Shown here piece by piece: positions 27,259 to 36,529 of a DNA stretch of 64,000 nucleotides. Origin of the DNA: Planctomycetes bacterium syqfu (lineage in GTDB: Bacteria; Planctomycetota; Phycisphaerae; Phycisphaerales; Phycisphaeraceae). The position numbers and the translations under genes were made by a program. Numbering within the stretch: the first letter of the stretch is position 1; each line of letters starts with the position of its first letter. The DNA is taken from contig CP087563.1 in assembly GCA_020974905.1 (NCBI GenBank), positions 5,580,001 through 5,644,000 on the forward strand, in the 5' to 3' direction. The notes below the pieces were generated by a model, which was not told the DNA's origin, ran no database searches, and saw only the letters and a list, made by a program, of their open reading frames with translations.

Positions 27259-28638
27259 TCAGAAGAGCAACTGGAACTGGGAGCGAAGGACGAAGATGTC
27301 GTCGTCGTTGGCGGAACTGCCGCTGCCGGTCATGCCCAGGTTGCTGGTGCCCGGATCGTTGCCGAAGGGGTTGGCAATGACATCACCGTCATAGACCCAG
27401 ATCAGGTCGGTGGTGAACTTGGCGTTATGCTTGTTGATGTACCAGTTACAGCCGACGGTGAACGCCTGCAGTTCGTTGAGGCCAGCGGTGTCGTAGTCCA
27501 GATACTCCCAACGGACAAACGGTTCGAGTGTGTCGGGGATGATCATGTAACCAGCTTCGACGAGAAAGCCTTGGACGGTGGGGTTGTTGCTGGTTGAGCT
27601 GTCCGCATCGATGTTACCCCCCATGTAGGCTGCGAAGATACCCAAACCGTTGGTTTCGATGGATCCGTCAATGGTCCATGCCAGGTAGTCAGCAATGTGC
27701 TTGTTTTCAGAATCCACGTTGGCTGCATCGCCGGTTTGGTAGTGAACAGCACCACCGACAAAGATCGCGGTGTCTTCGCCGGACCAGGCGCTGGTGTCAG
27801 ACCATTGCTTCCAATCGCCAGCAAGTTTCAGATCAACGCGAGCCGACAGAGCGACTTCGACGTAGTCCTGACCGATGGTGGAGAACTCTTCATCAACACC
27901 GTCGTTGATGGAGAAGCTTGCACGCAGGTTGTCGGACTTGTAGTTGAGTTCGACCATTTCCGAGTAGTCCATGGTGAAGAACTCGGTGACCAGACCGCGG
28001 TCGACTGCCATTTGCTTCGAAGAGCTGATGAGTTCCTGGCGGAGGAAGGGGATTTTGACCAGGCCGAATTTGACGTCCCAACCGTTGCCGAAGTTGTAAC
28101 CCATGTAGGGGCCTTCAGCCGAGACGCTGCCGGAGGTACCTGAGCCGATGAGAGTGATCCCGTAGGTGAGTTTGGGGCTACCGATGTGGCCGTTGAACTT
28201 GACTTTCATACGGCGGAACTGGAAGCCGGCATCGTCTTCGTCAGCAGCATTATCCTGACTGTTCCAGATGTGGCGGAACTGGAAGTGACCGCCGAAGGTG
28301 AGCAGGAAGCTGCCGTCTTCGGATGCCAGGAAGAACTTCTTGCCGTTGTGACCAGCGGTCATGCCGCTTTCCAGCAGGCTGGCGCGGGTGTCGGCATCAG
28401 CGAGCACTTCTTGGACCAGGCTCTTGACTTCAGCAGCACGCTGTTCGTTGAGCCAGTTCTGACCATTGGCTTGTTGCAGTTGGCTGATTTGGGCTTCCTG
28501 AGCATTGAGCTTCTGCTGCATTTGCTGCAGTTGAGCCCGCATCTGTGCCAGGGAATCAGTGGTGTTTTCTGCCAACAGGTTACCGGTCAAAACACACGTA
28601 AGAACCAGTGCTGTAACGATTTGAAAGTAAGACTTCAT
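27259..28638 (-). CDS. Outer-membrane porin with N-terminal coiled coil
   Basis: 459 residues. Signal peptide ending at GNLLA, then a coiled coil (MRAQLQQMQQKLNAQEAQIS) that may reach the cell envelope or peptidoglycan, then FLLTFGGHFQFRHIWN and alternating beta strands to the end, closing with FVLRSQFQLLF (terminal Phe). The pattern fits the phosphate-selective porin O/P group common in planctomycetes. It makes a channel in the outer membrane; the substrate is unknown. The 180-base upstream gap holds no gene but includes a lone TTATCCACA on the minus strand (28720-28728). Confidence 0.85.
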   Translation of the reverse strand: MKSYFQIVTALVLTCVLTGNLLAENTTDSLAQMRAQLQQMQQKLNAQEAQISQLQQANGQNWLNEQRAAEVKSLVQEVLADADTRASLLESGMTAGHNGKKFFLASEDGSFLLTFGGHFQFRHIWNSQDNAADEDDAGFQFRRMKVKFNGHIGSPKLTYGITLIGSGTSGSVSAEGPYMGYNFGNGWDVKFGLVKIPFLRQELISSSKQMAVDRGLVTEFFTMDYSEMVELNYKSDNLRASFSINDGVDEEFSTIGQDYVEVALSARVDLKLAGDWKQWSDTSAWSGEDTAIFVGGAVHYQTGDAANVDSENKHIADYLAWTIDGSIETNGLGIFAAYMGGNIDADSSTSNNPTVQGFLVEAGYMIIPDTLEPFVRWEYLDYDTAGLNELQAFTVGCNWYINKHNAKFTTDLIWVYDGDVIANPFGNDPGTSNLGMTGSGSSANDDDIFVLRSQFQLLF

Positions 28639-28818
28639 GGCGTCTTCACTCCATAAAAAATTGGACAGTCCACCACTGTGACGAGGAGCAATTAAAAAGT
28701 CAAATATGTATTTTGATTTTGTGGATAAAAAGTTCAGTGGGTAAGTCTACTGATACCTATCGCGTTTGTTGCATTGGGGGAGCGCCGGATGTTGATCAGG
28801 TGCAAGTGACTTGCCAGT

Positions 28819-29961
28819 TTACTGACGCTTGAGCCAGTTCGTGAGAATCTGCTGAGCAGGCTTACCCCAGACGCCGTAGCCCGAGTCACTCAGGCCGCCG
28901 TTGTACGGGTCCCATGTGTAGAACAGGACACCTGCAAATCCGTGGGTGGGAATAGGGCGATTGGGTGTAATCTCCGACTGCCAACTCTCACAAAACGCGC
29001 GGTAACCAATCGCCTGCACCTGCGGCATTGCGGACACCTGTTTGGCGTTGACATAGTTCCACGGGTCCTTCAAACCCCATGGCAGAGACGGATAGCCAAA
29101 CTCGGTAATGAGAACCGGCTTTTGAATCTCGCGGGAAAAGTCCTTGAGTGACTTTTGGATTGATGGCCAGCGTTTGACGATCTGTTGATGAAGTTCAAAG
29201 GACGCCTGTGCATCGAGTACCTGATCCAAGGTGTCTTTGGTCATCGACCAGTACCCACTGATGCCCACATAATCGAGATGCTCCCAGAATGTGGGGACAT
29301 GGTAGTGATCCCAATTGGTGGCATAGATCAATTGCCCGTGAAAATCCTTACGGATGTCAGCGATGAGTGTTTGCCAACGCGTGGTCTGCTTCTCAGTGGA
29401 GAGTAACTCCGAGCCCACGCAGAAGACATCAACGCCGGTTTGCTGAGCGAGATTGGCAAAGTGGCGCAGGGTCACGCTGTAACTTTCCCACCATTGATCC
29501 CAGTCGTCAGGCGAAATCTTGCCCCGCCACTCATTGCCTCGCGGATGCGTAAACAGCACCGTTGGCATGAGCATCGTCTTGAGACCACGCTTCTGAGCAT
29601 GTCGCAACAACGTCATCAACTGATCAGTACTCGGGCAACGACCGGGTTGGTTGGGGATGCTGATTTTCGTCGAAGCACCATCCTGCTGAAAGGCAGGCGT
29701 GAGAATCTGCAGACTGTTGCAACCCATATCCGCAATCATGTCGATCGCGCGGAGATACTTGGGCAGTTGATTGGTGTAATGGACGTTGAGACTAAAGCCG
29801 ATCACCTGTTGCTTCTGGAGACCTTGCTCTGAACGCACGGGCTTTGCTGGTGGGGACGTGGGCTCAATTGATGGCTTATCCACCGGGGCGATCATCGCAC
29901 CCAGCAGTGACAGCAGATACAGGCCAGCAGCATAAAGTCCGATTCGGTCGGGACGGAACAT
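28819..29961 (-). CDS. GH113-like glycoside hydrolase (TIM barrel), membrane anchored
   Basis: 380 residues from ATG 29961, four bases after the stop of the upstream gene, so translation is probably coupled. An N-terminal hydrophobic helix (LYAAGLYLLSLLGAMI) acts as anchor or signal. TIM-barrel motifs: IADMGCNSLQILTPAF, KTMLMPTVLF, DVFCVGSELLSTE with a likely catalytic Glu, YVGISGYW, and PVLITEFGYPS with the second Glu. This pair and its spacing resemble GH113 beta-mannanases. It would cut mannan-type or related glycans; the family call is by eye only. Confidence 0.75.
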   Translation of the reverse strand: MFRPDRIGLYAAGLYLLSLLGAMIAPVDKPSIEPTSPPAKPVRSEQGLQKQQVIGFSLNVHYTNQLPKYLRAIDMIADMGCNSLQILTPAFQQDGASTKISIPNQPGRCPSTDQLMTLLRHAQKRGLKTMLMPTVLFTHPRGNEWRGKISPDDWDQWWESYSVTLRHFANLAQQTGVDVFCVGSELLSTEKQTTRWQTLIADIRKDFHGQLIYATNWDHYHVPTFWEHLDYVGISGYWSMTKDTLDQVLDAQASFELHQQIVKRWPSIQKSLKDFSREIQKPVLITEFGYPSLPWGLKDPWNYVNAKQVSAMPQVQAIGYRAFCESWQSEITPNRPIPTHGFAGVLFYTWDPYNGGLSDSGYGVWGKPAQQILTNWLKRQ

Positions 29962-29965
29962 GAAT

Positions 29966-31999
29966 TTAAAAACCTTGACGGTTGGGCATTCGCGGGCGAC
30001 GCGGGTTGTCGCCAAAGCCGCCTTCCTCAGGGCCTCCCGGACCACCCATCATTCCCGGATCCATCATGCCCGGGTCCTGACGGCGGTTGTCCATCGGTTG
30101 GGCCTGACCCGGTTCGCCTTCAATCGGCTTGGGGAACAGCGGAGCAAGAATCAACTGGGCATCACCACGCATGTATCCAATCGTCTCCAGCGGTAGATGG
30201 GCTCTGGCTTGAAGTCCGCCATTGGTGGTCTTGTAGCTCAAACTCAACGGCATCAAATCGCTAGGGAAGACCGGGTCCATCTCCTGTTTACCCAGAAGCA
30301 ATTCAATGAGCATGTAGGTCGCACGCATGCCTGAGAGCATGTTCAGATGCACATGCCCGGTGGTGTTGGGCAGGTTACTTTCCATGGCCTTGGCAAGCAT
30401 CGCGCCTTTGGCAATGCCGGTGCCTTCGGGGGCATTGAGAATCGTCAGCATTTCCTTGACCAGTTGCGCATCGGTCACTGTGGTCAACAGCACCGTGGTG
30501 TTGTTCACCGAGGCGATGTAGCCTTCCTGGTTGTTCAAACCCAACACCATCATACGACGCGATACGTTATTCATCCGCGCGAGCACCTGCATCGGCATGG
30601 TGTACTGCAATTGATACTGGGCAATCTGGGCACGGTCGTCCGACAACGCATTGGCAGCAAAGGTGCTTAACACCATCACGTTCGGGCGGCTGTCGGTTTC
30701 GGCAGTCTCGCCCTGACGCATCGGACCCATCGGGTGACTCTTGCCATTGGCATTGGTCAGAAACGACTGGAAGTCTGAGACGAAACGCTGTGAGTCGTTG
30801 ACCTTCAAAATCATGGCTGTGTTCATCACACGCGTGCCAAGACCGATAGCGCCTTGCGGGGCGTAAAACACATGGGCCATCTCATTGATCTGGCCGAGAA
30901 TGGGGGCTGCATTCTTGACCAACGACACATACCAGGCACCCTTGCTTTGCAGTTCCGTGGCCATGTCATTGATGATGGCCTGCAGGTCGACGTTCTGCAT
31001 ATTGCTGTCAAGGCTGTAGAGATACTCCCGACGGGGCAGACGGTCGAGTAATGTCGCGGGACCGGCATCACCGGTCAGGCGTGAAGCCATCACCGAACCG
31101 GTTTTGAAGGTCATGGAAACGTTGATGTCCATGCCCTGTTCCGTGCTGCCGAATCCGACGATCAATGTCTTGGCATCCTTGAGCACGCGAAGCATGGCCG
31201 TGTTGTACAACTCGGACATCATCTGGCTGTTGCTGACATTTTCTTCGTCCTCGGGCACTAAAGCCGCTTCGGGATCCGGTGCCGGTTTGAACAGATCGAT
31301 GGCCCGCTGATAACCCGCGTCCGAAATGTTCTTGGGTTGAATGATCAGGCTCATGTCACTGCGGACCAGAACATCAAAGCCTTGCTGGCCCACGAGTGTG
31401 GTCAATGCCGAACGTGTCAGGCCGGGGGTGTAACTTTCGACCTGTGATTTTTGAGAGGAAATAATGGCGTAGCTGTTATGCACCTTGGCGTAACCGTTTT
31501 GGCCGTTGGGCAGTGTCAGCGTGGTGACCAATTCATCGGGTGAACCTCCGAAGTTACCCACGAACTCGGCATAATCCGAGACGGGGACCATGGCAATGAA
31601 TTGCGGTGCCGGGTCGGGCTTGGGTTGTTCGCCATCCAAAGCAGGTGGGGCAGGCAGCACACTCTCAGCATTCTGGACGACGAGGAACAGCGACCCGTTA
31701 CTGTTGACACCACGGTCCATTCCCAAGGCACGTTTGAACTCGCTAAGCAGATCTGTCAGACCGGTGATTTTCAGATCCAGTGCATCGTTGAGCATGGCAG
31801 CGCGATCACTGAACGTGTTCATGTCCGGCACCGCCATGATCAATTCAAACTCGGCAGGTAACAGGTCAAATGTCTCTGCCAGCTTGAGATTCTCACCATC
31901 CTGCGCGTGAATCAGGGGCGTGAAGACCAGAGTCGTCACAAGCGTCATCAGGACGGTCATTTGTGTGCGAGTGCGAGTTGAGAACCAACGTCTAAACAT
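29966..31999 (-). CDS. Secreted hypothetical protein with Pro/Gly/Met-rich C-terminus
   Basis: 677 residues from ATG 31999, which has AGGAG 8 bases upstream (another ATG lies 15 bases before it). Signal peptide (TVLMTLVTTLVFTPLIHAQ). The middle shows two similar-looking halves starting with FELIMAVPDMNTFSDRAAML and VVSRRMMVLGLN-type strands. The end is PGMMDPGMMGGPGGPEEGGF and basic residues. I do not recognise a family; it resembles DUF3352-style secreted planctomycete proteins but that is a guess. It is cotranscribed with the GH113-like gene, so a role in glycan handling or surface structure is possible. Confidence 0.75.
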   Translation of the reverse strand: MFRRWFSTRTRTQMTVLMTLVTTLVFTPLIHAQDGENLKLAETFDLLPAEFELIMAVPDMNTFSDRAAMLNDALDLKITGLTDLLSEFKRALGMDRGVNSNGSLFLVVQNAESVLPAPPALDGEQPKPDPAPQFIAMVPVSDYAEFVGNFGGSPDELVTTLTLPNGQNGYAKVHNSYAIISSQKSQVESYTPGLTRSALTTLVGQQGFDVLVRSDMSLIIQPKNISDAGYQRAIDLFKPAPDPEAALVPEDEENVSNSQMMSELYNTAMLRVLKDAKTLIVGFGSTEQGMDINVSMTFKTGSVMASRLTGDAGPATLLDRLPRREYLYSLDSNMQNVDLQAIINDMATELQSKGAWYVSLVKNAAPILGQINEMAHVFYAPQGAIGLGTRVMNTAMILKVNDSQRFVSDFQSFLTNANGKSHPMGPMRQGETAETDSRPNVMVLSTFAANALSDDRAQIAQYQLQYTMPMQVLARMNNVSRRMMVLGLNNQEGYIASVNNTTVLLTTVTDAQLVKEMLTILNAPEGTGIAKGAMLAKAMESNLPNTTGHVHLNMLSGMRATYMLIELLLGKQEMDPVFPSDLMPLSLSYKTTNGGLQARAHLPLETIGYMRGDAQLILAPLFPKPIEGEPGQAQPMDNRRQDPGMMDPGMMGGPGGPEEGGFGDNPRRPRMPNRQGF

Positions 32000-32141
32000 A
32001 TGCTGCTCCTGCAAGGTTCAAACCAAGAATTCGGCTTTTCGTGTCGGACACCATGCCCCGGAGATTGTTTTGGTGGCCGTCCACTGCGGGTGAGTCTACT
32101 TACTATACACGATTCATGGGGTTACGTTTCAAAAAAAGGTT

Positions 32142-32241
32142 AAGGGACTAGGGACTTGGGACTAGGGACCAGGAGCAAGACAAAAACAACGCTGGTTTTC
32201 CTGCCTTTTCCCAAGTCCCTGGTCGCTAGTCGCTAGTCCCT
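32142..32241. repeat. Inverted repeat built from AGGGACTAGGGAC words
   Basis: Left arm of three tandem AGGGACT/C-like words, right arm with CCAAGTCCCTGGTCGC and CTAGTCGCTAGTCCCT. It lies just upstream of mnmA and may act in its leader or as a terminator. Confidence 0.6.
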
Positions 32242-32258
32242 CCTGTATCATAGACCAG

Positions 32259-33377
32259 ATGTTACCCGCCAAGCCCAGCAAAATTCTCGTCGCCATGAGC
32301 GGTGGCGTGGACAGTTCCGTCGCGGCCTCGATGCTCAAGCAGGCCGGCCATGAGGTCGTCGGTTGTTTTATGCGCTTAGGCTCGGAAGACAGTGTCGAGG
32401 ACGGCTACACCTGTGACCCGACCAAAGTCCGCGAAGGCAAGCAGGGCTGCTGCTCGGTCAATGATGCTGACGACGCCCGGCTGGTTGCTGCGATGCTGGA
32501 TATTCCGTTTTATGTCCTGAATTTCCGGTCGGACTTCGGTCGGATCATCGATTACTTTGTCGATGAGTACAATGCCGGTCGCACGCCCAACCCCTGTGTC
32601 CGCTGCAATGACTGGCTCAAATTCGGCAAGCTCATGCAGTATGCAGACACCATCGATGCCGACTATGTGGCTACCGGACACTACGCCCGCGTGGACAATT
32701 CGGCTGAGGTGCCCAAGCTGCTCAAGGGGTTGGATAATGCCAAGGATCAAAGCTATGTGCTTTTTGGCTCCAAGTTGGAACGTCTGAAAAAAATGCTGCT
32801 GCCGATTGGTGAGATGGTCAAGCCCGATGTCCGCGCTTATGCCGAGCAACACAAATTGCCGGTGTTCAATAAGCCCGACAGCCAGGAAATCTGCTTTGTC
32901 CCGGACAATGACTACGCACGCCTGGTCAAAGAGAAGTCGCCCGATACTTTCACCGCTGGCAAGATTCTCGACCGTGACGGCAAGCAGGTCGGCGAACACG
33001 AAGGCCATCAGCACTTCACCATCGGTCAGCGTCGCGGTATCGGTGTCGCCCTGGGCTATCCGATCTACGTCACCAACCGTGACCCCAATGCCAATACCAT
33101 CACCGTTGGCACCAAGGACGATCTGATGTCCATCGGCTTGACTGCCAACCAAACAAACTGGCTCATTGATCCGCCGACCGAGCCTCTGAAATGTGAAGTC
33201 AAAATCCGCTACAACTCCCCAGCGGTCCCCGCGACGGTCACTGCCACCGGTGATGATGCATTGTCGGTCACCTTCGACGAACCGGTCGAAGCGGTCACCA
33301 CCGGACAGGCTGCGGTGTGCTATCTCGGTCAACAATGCATCGGCGGCGGCTGGATCAACGAAGCGATCCCCGCCTAA
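32259..33377 (+). CDS. mnmA: tRNA-specific 2-thiouridylase MnmA
   Basis: 372 residues. PP-loop VAMSGGVDSSVAASML, first catalytic Cys in TPNPCVRCND, second in SQEICFVPD, and the central GQRRGIGVALGYPIYV. It thiolates U34 of Lys, Glu and Gln tRNAs using ATP and sulfur from a relay, in the cytosol. No strong Shine-Dalgarno is visible before the ATG; the inverted repeat upstream may shape the leader. Length and motifs are normal. Confidence 0.96.
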   Translation: MLPAKPSKILVAMSGGVDSSVAASMLKQAGHEVVGCFMRLGSEDSVEDGYTCDPTKVREGKQGCCSVNDADDARLVAAMLDIPFYVLNFRSDFGRIIDYFVDEYNAGRTPNPCVRCNDWLKFGKLMQYADTIDADYVATGHYARVDNSAEVPKLLKGLDNAKDQSYVLFGSKLERLKKMLLPIGEMVKPDVRAYAEQHKLPVFNKPDSQEICFVPDNDYARLVKEKSPDTFTAGKILDRDGKQVGEHEGHQHFTIGQRRGIGVALGYPIYVTNRDPNANTITVGTKDDLMSIGLTANQTNWLIDPPTEPLKCEVKIRYNSPAVPATVTATGDDALSVTFDEPVEAVTTGQAAVCYLGQQCIGGGWINEAIPA

Positions 33378-33414
33378 CCCCCGGAAGTTGTTATTTTCCA
33401 ATTCTGTTCATTCT

Positions 33415-33446
33415 TCAAAGCCGTGACTCTCCCGAGTCGCGGGTGA
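33415..33446 (+). repeat. CCGTG hairpin repeat, family B, copy 3
   Basis: TTCAAAGCCGTGACT, loop CTCCCG, then AGTCGCGGGTGA. Downstream of mnmA. The rest of 33447-33706 is non-coding and should hold the sthA promoter. Confidence 0.7.
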
Positions 33447-33706
33447 TTTGACTGCCCCCCAAGACCGCATTGAGTGCACGATAATCCTCGCATTGCCCAA
33501 TAACCAGGCAAATACGTCCGTGTAACAATTTTGGCCTCAAATTTGCTTAACTATTTTTTATCCGAAGCTTGCGGCCGATAGCCAGCCATTTTCGGGTATA
33601 ACAGGAACAGACGAATCCCGCCCAAGTCATTATGCCGATGGTTTTGTTGACATCGAATGATGGATTCGTGAACGAATCAGTAATTCAAACATCTCAAGGA
33701 AACGCT

Positions 33707-35110
33707 ATGAGGCATTACGATTGTGCTGTGATCGGGTCCGGCCCGGCAGGTCAACGCGCAGCAATTCAGGCTGCTAAACTCGATAAATCAGTCTGCGTGA
33801 TCGAGAAATCCCAATTCGTCGGGGGCGTGATGGTCAACACCGGCACCATCCCCTCCAAGGCGCTCCGCGAAGCCGTCATGCACCTGACCGGTCATCACAA
33901 GCAAGGCCTCTACGGCAGAAACCATCGCGTCAAACGTGACATCACCATCAACGATCTGGCCTCCATGTCTGCCAACGTCATCCGTAATGAATGGAACGTC
34001 ATCCAGGATGCCTTTGACCGCAACGATGTCGACCTGATCTGGGGTAAGGCTAAATTCGAAGGCCCGAACCTCGTGGTCATCGAAAAGGACGGTGAAAACG
34101 AAATGATCACCGCCGACACCTTCATCCTCGGCGTCGGTACCCGTCCTGCAAAGCCCGAGAACATTCCCTTTGACAATGAATTTGTCATGTGCTCCGACGG
34201 TCTGCTTAAACTCGATTCAATTCCCAAGTCCATGATCGTCGTCGGCGGTGGTGTCATCGGCACCGAGTATGCCTGCATCATGGCCACCCTCGGTGTCCGC
34301 GTGACTCTCGTTGAAGGTCGCAATCAGGTGCTCGGTTTCCTTGATTCTGAAATTGCCGAGTCCCTGCAATACCACATGCGCAAGACCGGCGTGACATTAC
34401 GCCTTAACGAAAAAGTCGACAGCATTGAGAAGATTACCTCCGAACGTGACGGCCACACCATGGTCGAAGCGACCCTCGAATCAGGCAAGAAACTCCACGC
34501 TGAATGTCTGCTCTATGCAGTCGGGCGACAGGGTGTCTGCGGTGAACTTGGCCTGGATAACGTTGGTGTGTCGTATGACGATCGCGAACGACTGAAGGTC
34601 AACGAAAACTATCAAACCAATGTCGAACACATTTATGCAGTCGGTGACGTGATTGGTTTTCCTGCATTGGCTTCGACTTCCATGGAGCAGGGGCGCATCG
34701 CGGTGTGTCATGCCTATGGTCAGCCGATCCACTCCATGCCCGACCTGTTTCCGTATGGTGTGTATGCGGTGCCCGAACTATCCATGGTGGGCAAGACCGA
34801 ACAGCAACTCACCAAGGAAGGCGTCCCCTACGAAGCAGGCATTGCCCACTACTCCGAAGTGGCGCGTGGCCAACTGCTCGGTGACGAGATCGGCATGCTC
34901 AAGCTCCTCATTCACCAGGACACCCGCAAGATCGTCGGCGTGCACTGCATCGGCACCGGTGCAACCGAACTCGTCCACATCGGTCAGGCCGTCATGGCGC
35001 TGGGCGGAACCGTTGACTACTTCATCCACAACGTGTTCAACTATCCCACACTCGCCGAAGCCTACAAAATCGCCGCACTCAACGGCTCCAACAAACTCGC
35101 GAACATGTAA
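33707..35110 (+). CDS. sthA: Soluble NAD(P) transhydrogenase
   Basis: 467 residues from ATG 33707 with AAGGAA 6 bases before it; an ATG 75 bases upstream has no such site. FAD motif AVIGSGPAGQRAA, then NTGTIPSKALREAV, where the first redox Cys of the disulfide reductase family is replaced as in SthA, the NAD motif VVGGGVIGTEYA, and VGDVIGFPALAS. The C-terminal dimer domain has GTGATELVHIGQAVM. It transfers hydride between NADPH and NAD in the cytosol. It stands alone with its own promoter. Confidence 0.93.
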   Translation: MRHYDCAVIGSGPAGQRAAIQAAKLDKSVCVIEKSQFVGGVMVNTGTIPSKALREAVMHLTGHHKQGLYGRNHRVKRDITINDLASMSANVIRNEWNVIQDAFDRNDVDLIWGKAKFEGPNLVVIEKDGENEMITADTFILGVGTRPAKPENIPFDNEFVMCSDGLLKLDSIPKSMIVVGGGVIGTEYACIMATLGVRVTLVEGRNQVLGFLDSEIAESLQYHMRKTGVTLRLNEKVDSIEKITSERDGHTMVEATLESGKKLHAECLLYAVGRQGVCGELGLDNVGVSYDDRERLKVNENYQTNVEHIYAVGDVIGFPALASTSMEQGRIAVCHAYGQPIHSMPDLFPYGVYAVPELSMVGKTEQQLTKEGVPYEAGIAHYSEVARGQLLGDEIGMLKLLIHQDTRKIVGVHCIGTGATELVHIGQAVMALGGTVDYFIHNVFNYPTLAEAYKIAALNGSNKLANM

Positions 35111-35150
35111 CTTGGTTTTTGTTTAATCCAACATCGCACAAATGCACATT

Positions 35151-35182
35151 AAAGCCCTGGGACTTCAGTCCCAGGGACGTTG
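35151..35182 (+). repeat. Hairpin with AAAGCC flank
   Basis: TAAAGCC then stem CTGGGAC/GTCCCAG with loop TTCA, then GGACGTTG. The flank resembles family B but the stem is different. Confidence 0.55.
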
Positions 35183-35270
35183 TGCCAACACATACACCTT
35201 GTTGTATGAAGATTCAAAGCGATCGCTCTGCGCGTATCAAATGCTCCTGTTCACACACGCACGACTTACA

Positions 35271-35873
35271 TCACGCCTTGTAAACCGTCCCGCGACGTTC
35301 ATACGCCATGTGCTTTTCGACATCGCAGGCAATGGCTGCACTGCCGAAGCGTTCGACAAGCCATAACCCCAAGTCGATCCCACTGGTGACACCGGCTGCT
35401 GAGATGATGTCCCCGTCATCCACCACGCGTGCGTTGACCCGCTTGGCACCGAAGTTCTCCAAGTCATTGTTGGCAGCAGCAAATGTCACCGCAGGCCGAC
35501 CCGTCATCAACCCACTGCATGCCACCAGCATCGCGCCGGTGCACACCGTTGCCAGAATCGTCCCTTGTTCATGGGCTTTTTTGAGCATCGCAGGCAGAAC
35601 ACCACGTTCAACTTCATAACGCACCCCCACGGCATTGCGATCCGCCCAACCGCCACCGGGAATCACCAACAGGTCCGGGCGGATGGCGGTATCCAGTGAT
35701 TGGTCAACCTGAATCTTAATGCCATGTCCGCCGGTGATGATACGTGGCTGGCCGATTCAGAAATAATCCAGTGAGAATGACGCGCCTTTGTTGATCCCAT
35801 GACTGAGCACCTCAAACGGAGCCAGTGCATCCATTTCATCCATACCATCGAAAAAGATCACACCTATATGCAT
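35271..35873 (-). pseudogene. DJ-1/PfpI-family protein with an in-frame TGA
   Basis: Start ATG 35873 gives MHIGVIFFDGMDEMDALAPF, then at codon 39 an in-frame TGA (35757-35759), after which IGQPRIITGGHGIKI and DLLVIPGGGWADRNAVGV continue in the same frame. The nucleophile elbow is ATVCTGAMLVACSG and the protein ends at residue 200, normal for the family. Only one stop breaks it and the rest looks conserved, so the mutation is recent, a sequencing error, or read-through. A TTG start at 35669 would give a 132-residue remnant lacking the first strands. Family members are glyoxalases, hydratases or proteases. Confidence 0.8.
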
Positions 35874-35977
35874 ACCGCACCTCACTTCTGAAATGCATCA
35901 TATCAAGGTCAAACAAGTAGACACAATGACTCTGCACACACAACGTACCGCGCGTTGTTAAGTCATAGACTTCGCCA

Positions 35978-36007
35978 ATAATAGCTGCATCACGACTTGA
36001 TGCTGAT
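35978..36007 (+). repeat. REP-like palindrome, family A, copy 6
   Basis: ATAATAGCT then stem GCATCA/TGATGC around a 5-base loop, followed by TGATG. In the gap 35874-36081, which holds no gene. Confidence 0.65.
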
Positions 36008-36081
36008 GTGAAATGCGCTCAGAGAATCACAATGCGATGCTGCATTACAGAACATAACCGTCACTGTGTTGGGATGTGTTT

Positions 36082-36354
36082 TTAAGCAGATTGCTTATCG
36101 CAGGTCATATCACAGACCAGTGTGTTGCAGAGCTTGTTGTGTTTGCAGCCACAGCATTCGTCGCCGGTGTATTGTTCACCGCAGGCACATTCGTGTTGCA
36201 GCACCAATTCAACCGCTGCCTGAGCGTCGGTATCGCCAAGAGGATGACGGGCACGCAAGCAGAGTTGACGCCAGTTGTTCACTTCGTTTTTTCGACAGTG
36301 TTTGACCAGGACATCCTGGCCGTTGGCAGGGCAGTGATATTGATAGACGGGCAT
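36082..36354 (-). CDS. Small Cys-rich zinc-ribbon-like protein
   Basis: 90 residues with eleven cysteines, including CACGEQYTGDECCGC. The start MPVYQYHCPANGQDVLVKH resembles the FmdB-type zinc ribbon, but later cysteines are arranged differently. GGAG lies 9 bases before ATG. Probably a metal-binding cytosolic protein of unknown function. surE lies divergently upstream. Confidence 0.65.
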   Translation of the reverse strand: MPVYQYHCPANGQDVLVKHCRKNEVNNWRQLCLRARHPLGDTDAQAAVELVLQHECACGEQYTGDECCGCKHNKLCNTLVCDMTCDKQSA

Positions 36355-36529
36355 GGCGGGGCTCCGGGATACATAACCAGAGATTGCATTTTAGCACAAA
36401 ATCATCTCAATATGGCGCTTTATTTTTATCGTCCGAATCGTCGTTTGACTTGATTGGACCGCGATTTTTGGAAGTGAAGCAAAGACATGAGGATCGGATC
36501 GGTGTCGGACCTGCTGTATAATCCATCGC

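Noticed and set aside
28720-28728. Lone TTATCCACA box upstream of the coiled-coil porin gene
   Set aside because: Single perfect DnaA boxes are expected by chance; not enough for a regulatory claim.
33632-33706. Longer start for sthA
   Set aside because: No ribosome site at the upstream ATG and the extension lacks family similarity; the ATG at 33707 has a clear site and begins the FAD fold.
35757-35759. Selenocysteine reading of the TGA
   Set aside because: It does not fall at a catalytic Cys position and I see no convincing SECIS hairpin; a nonsense mutation is simpler.
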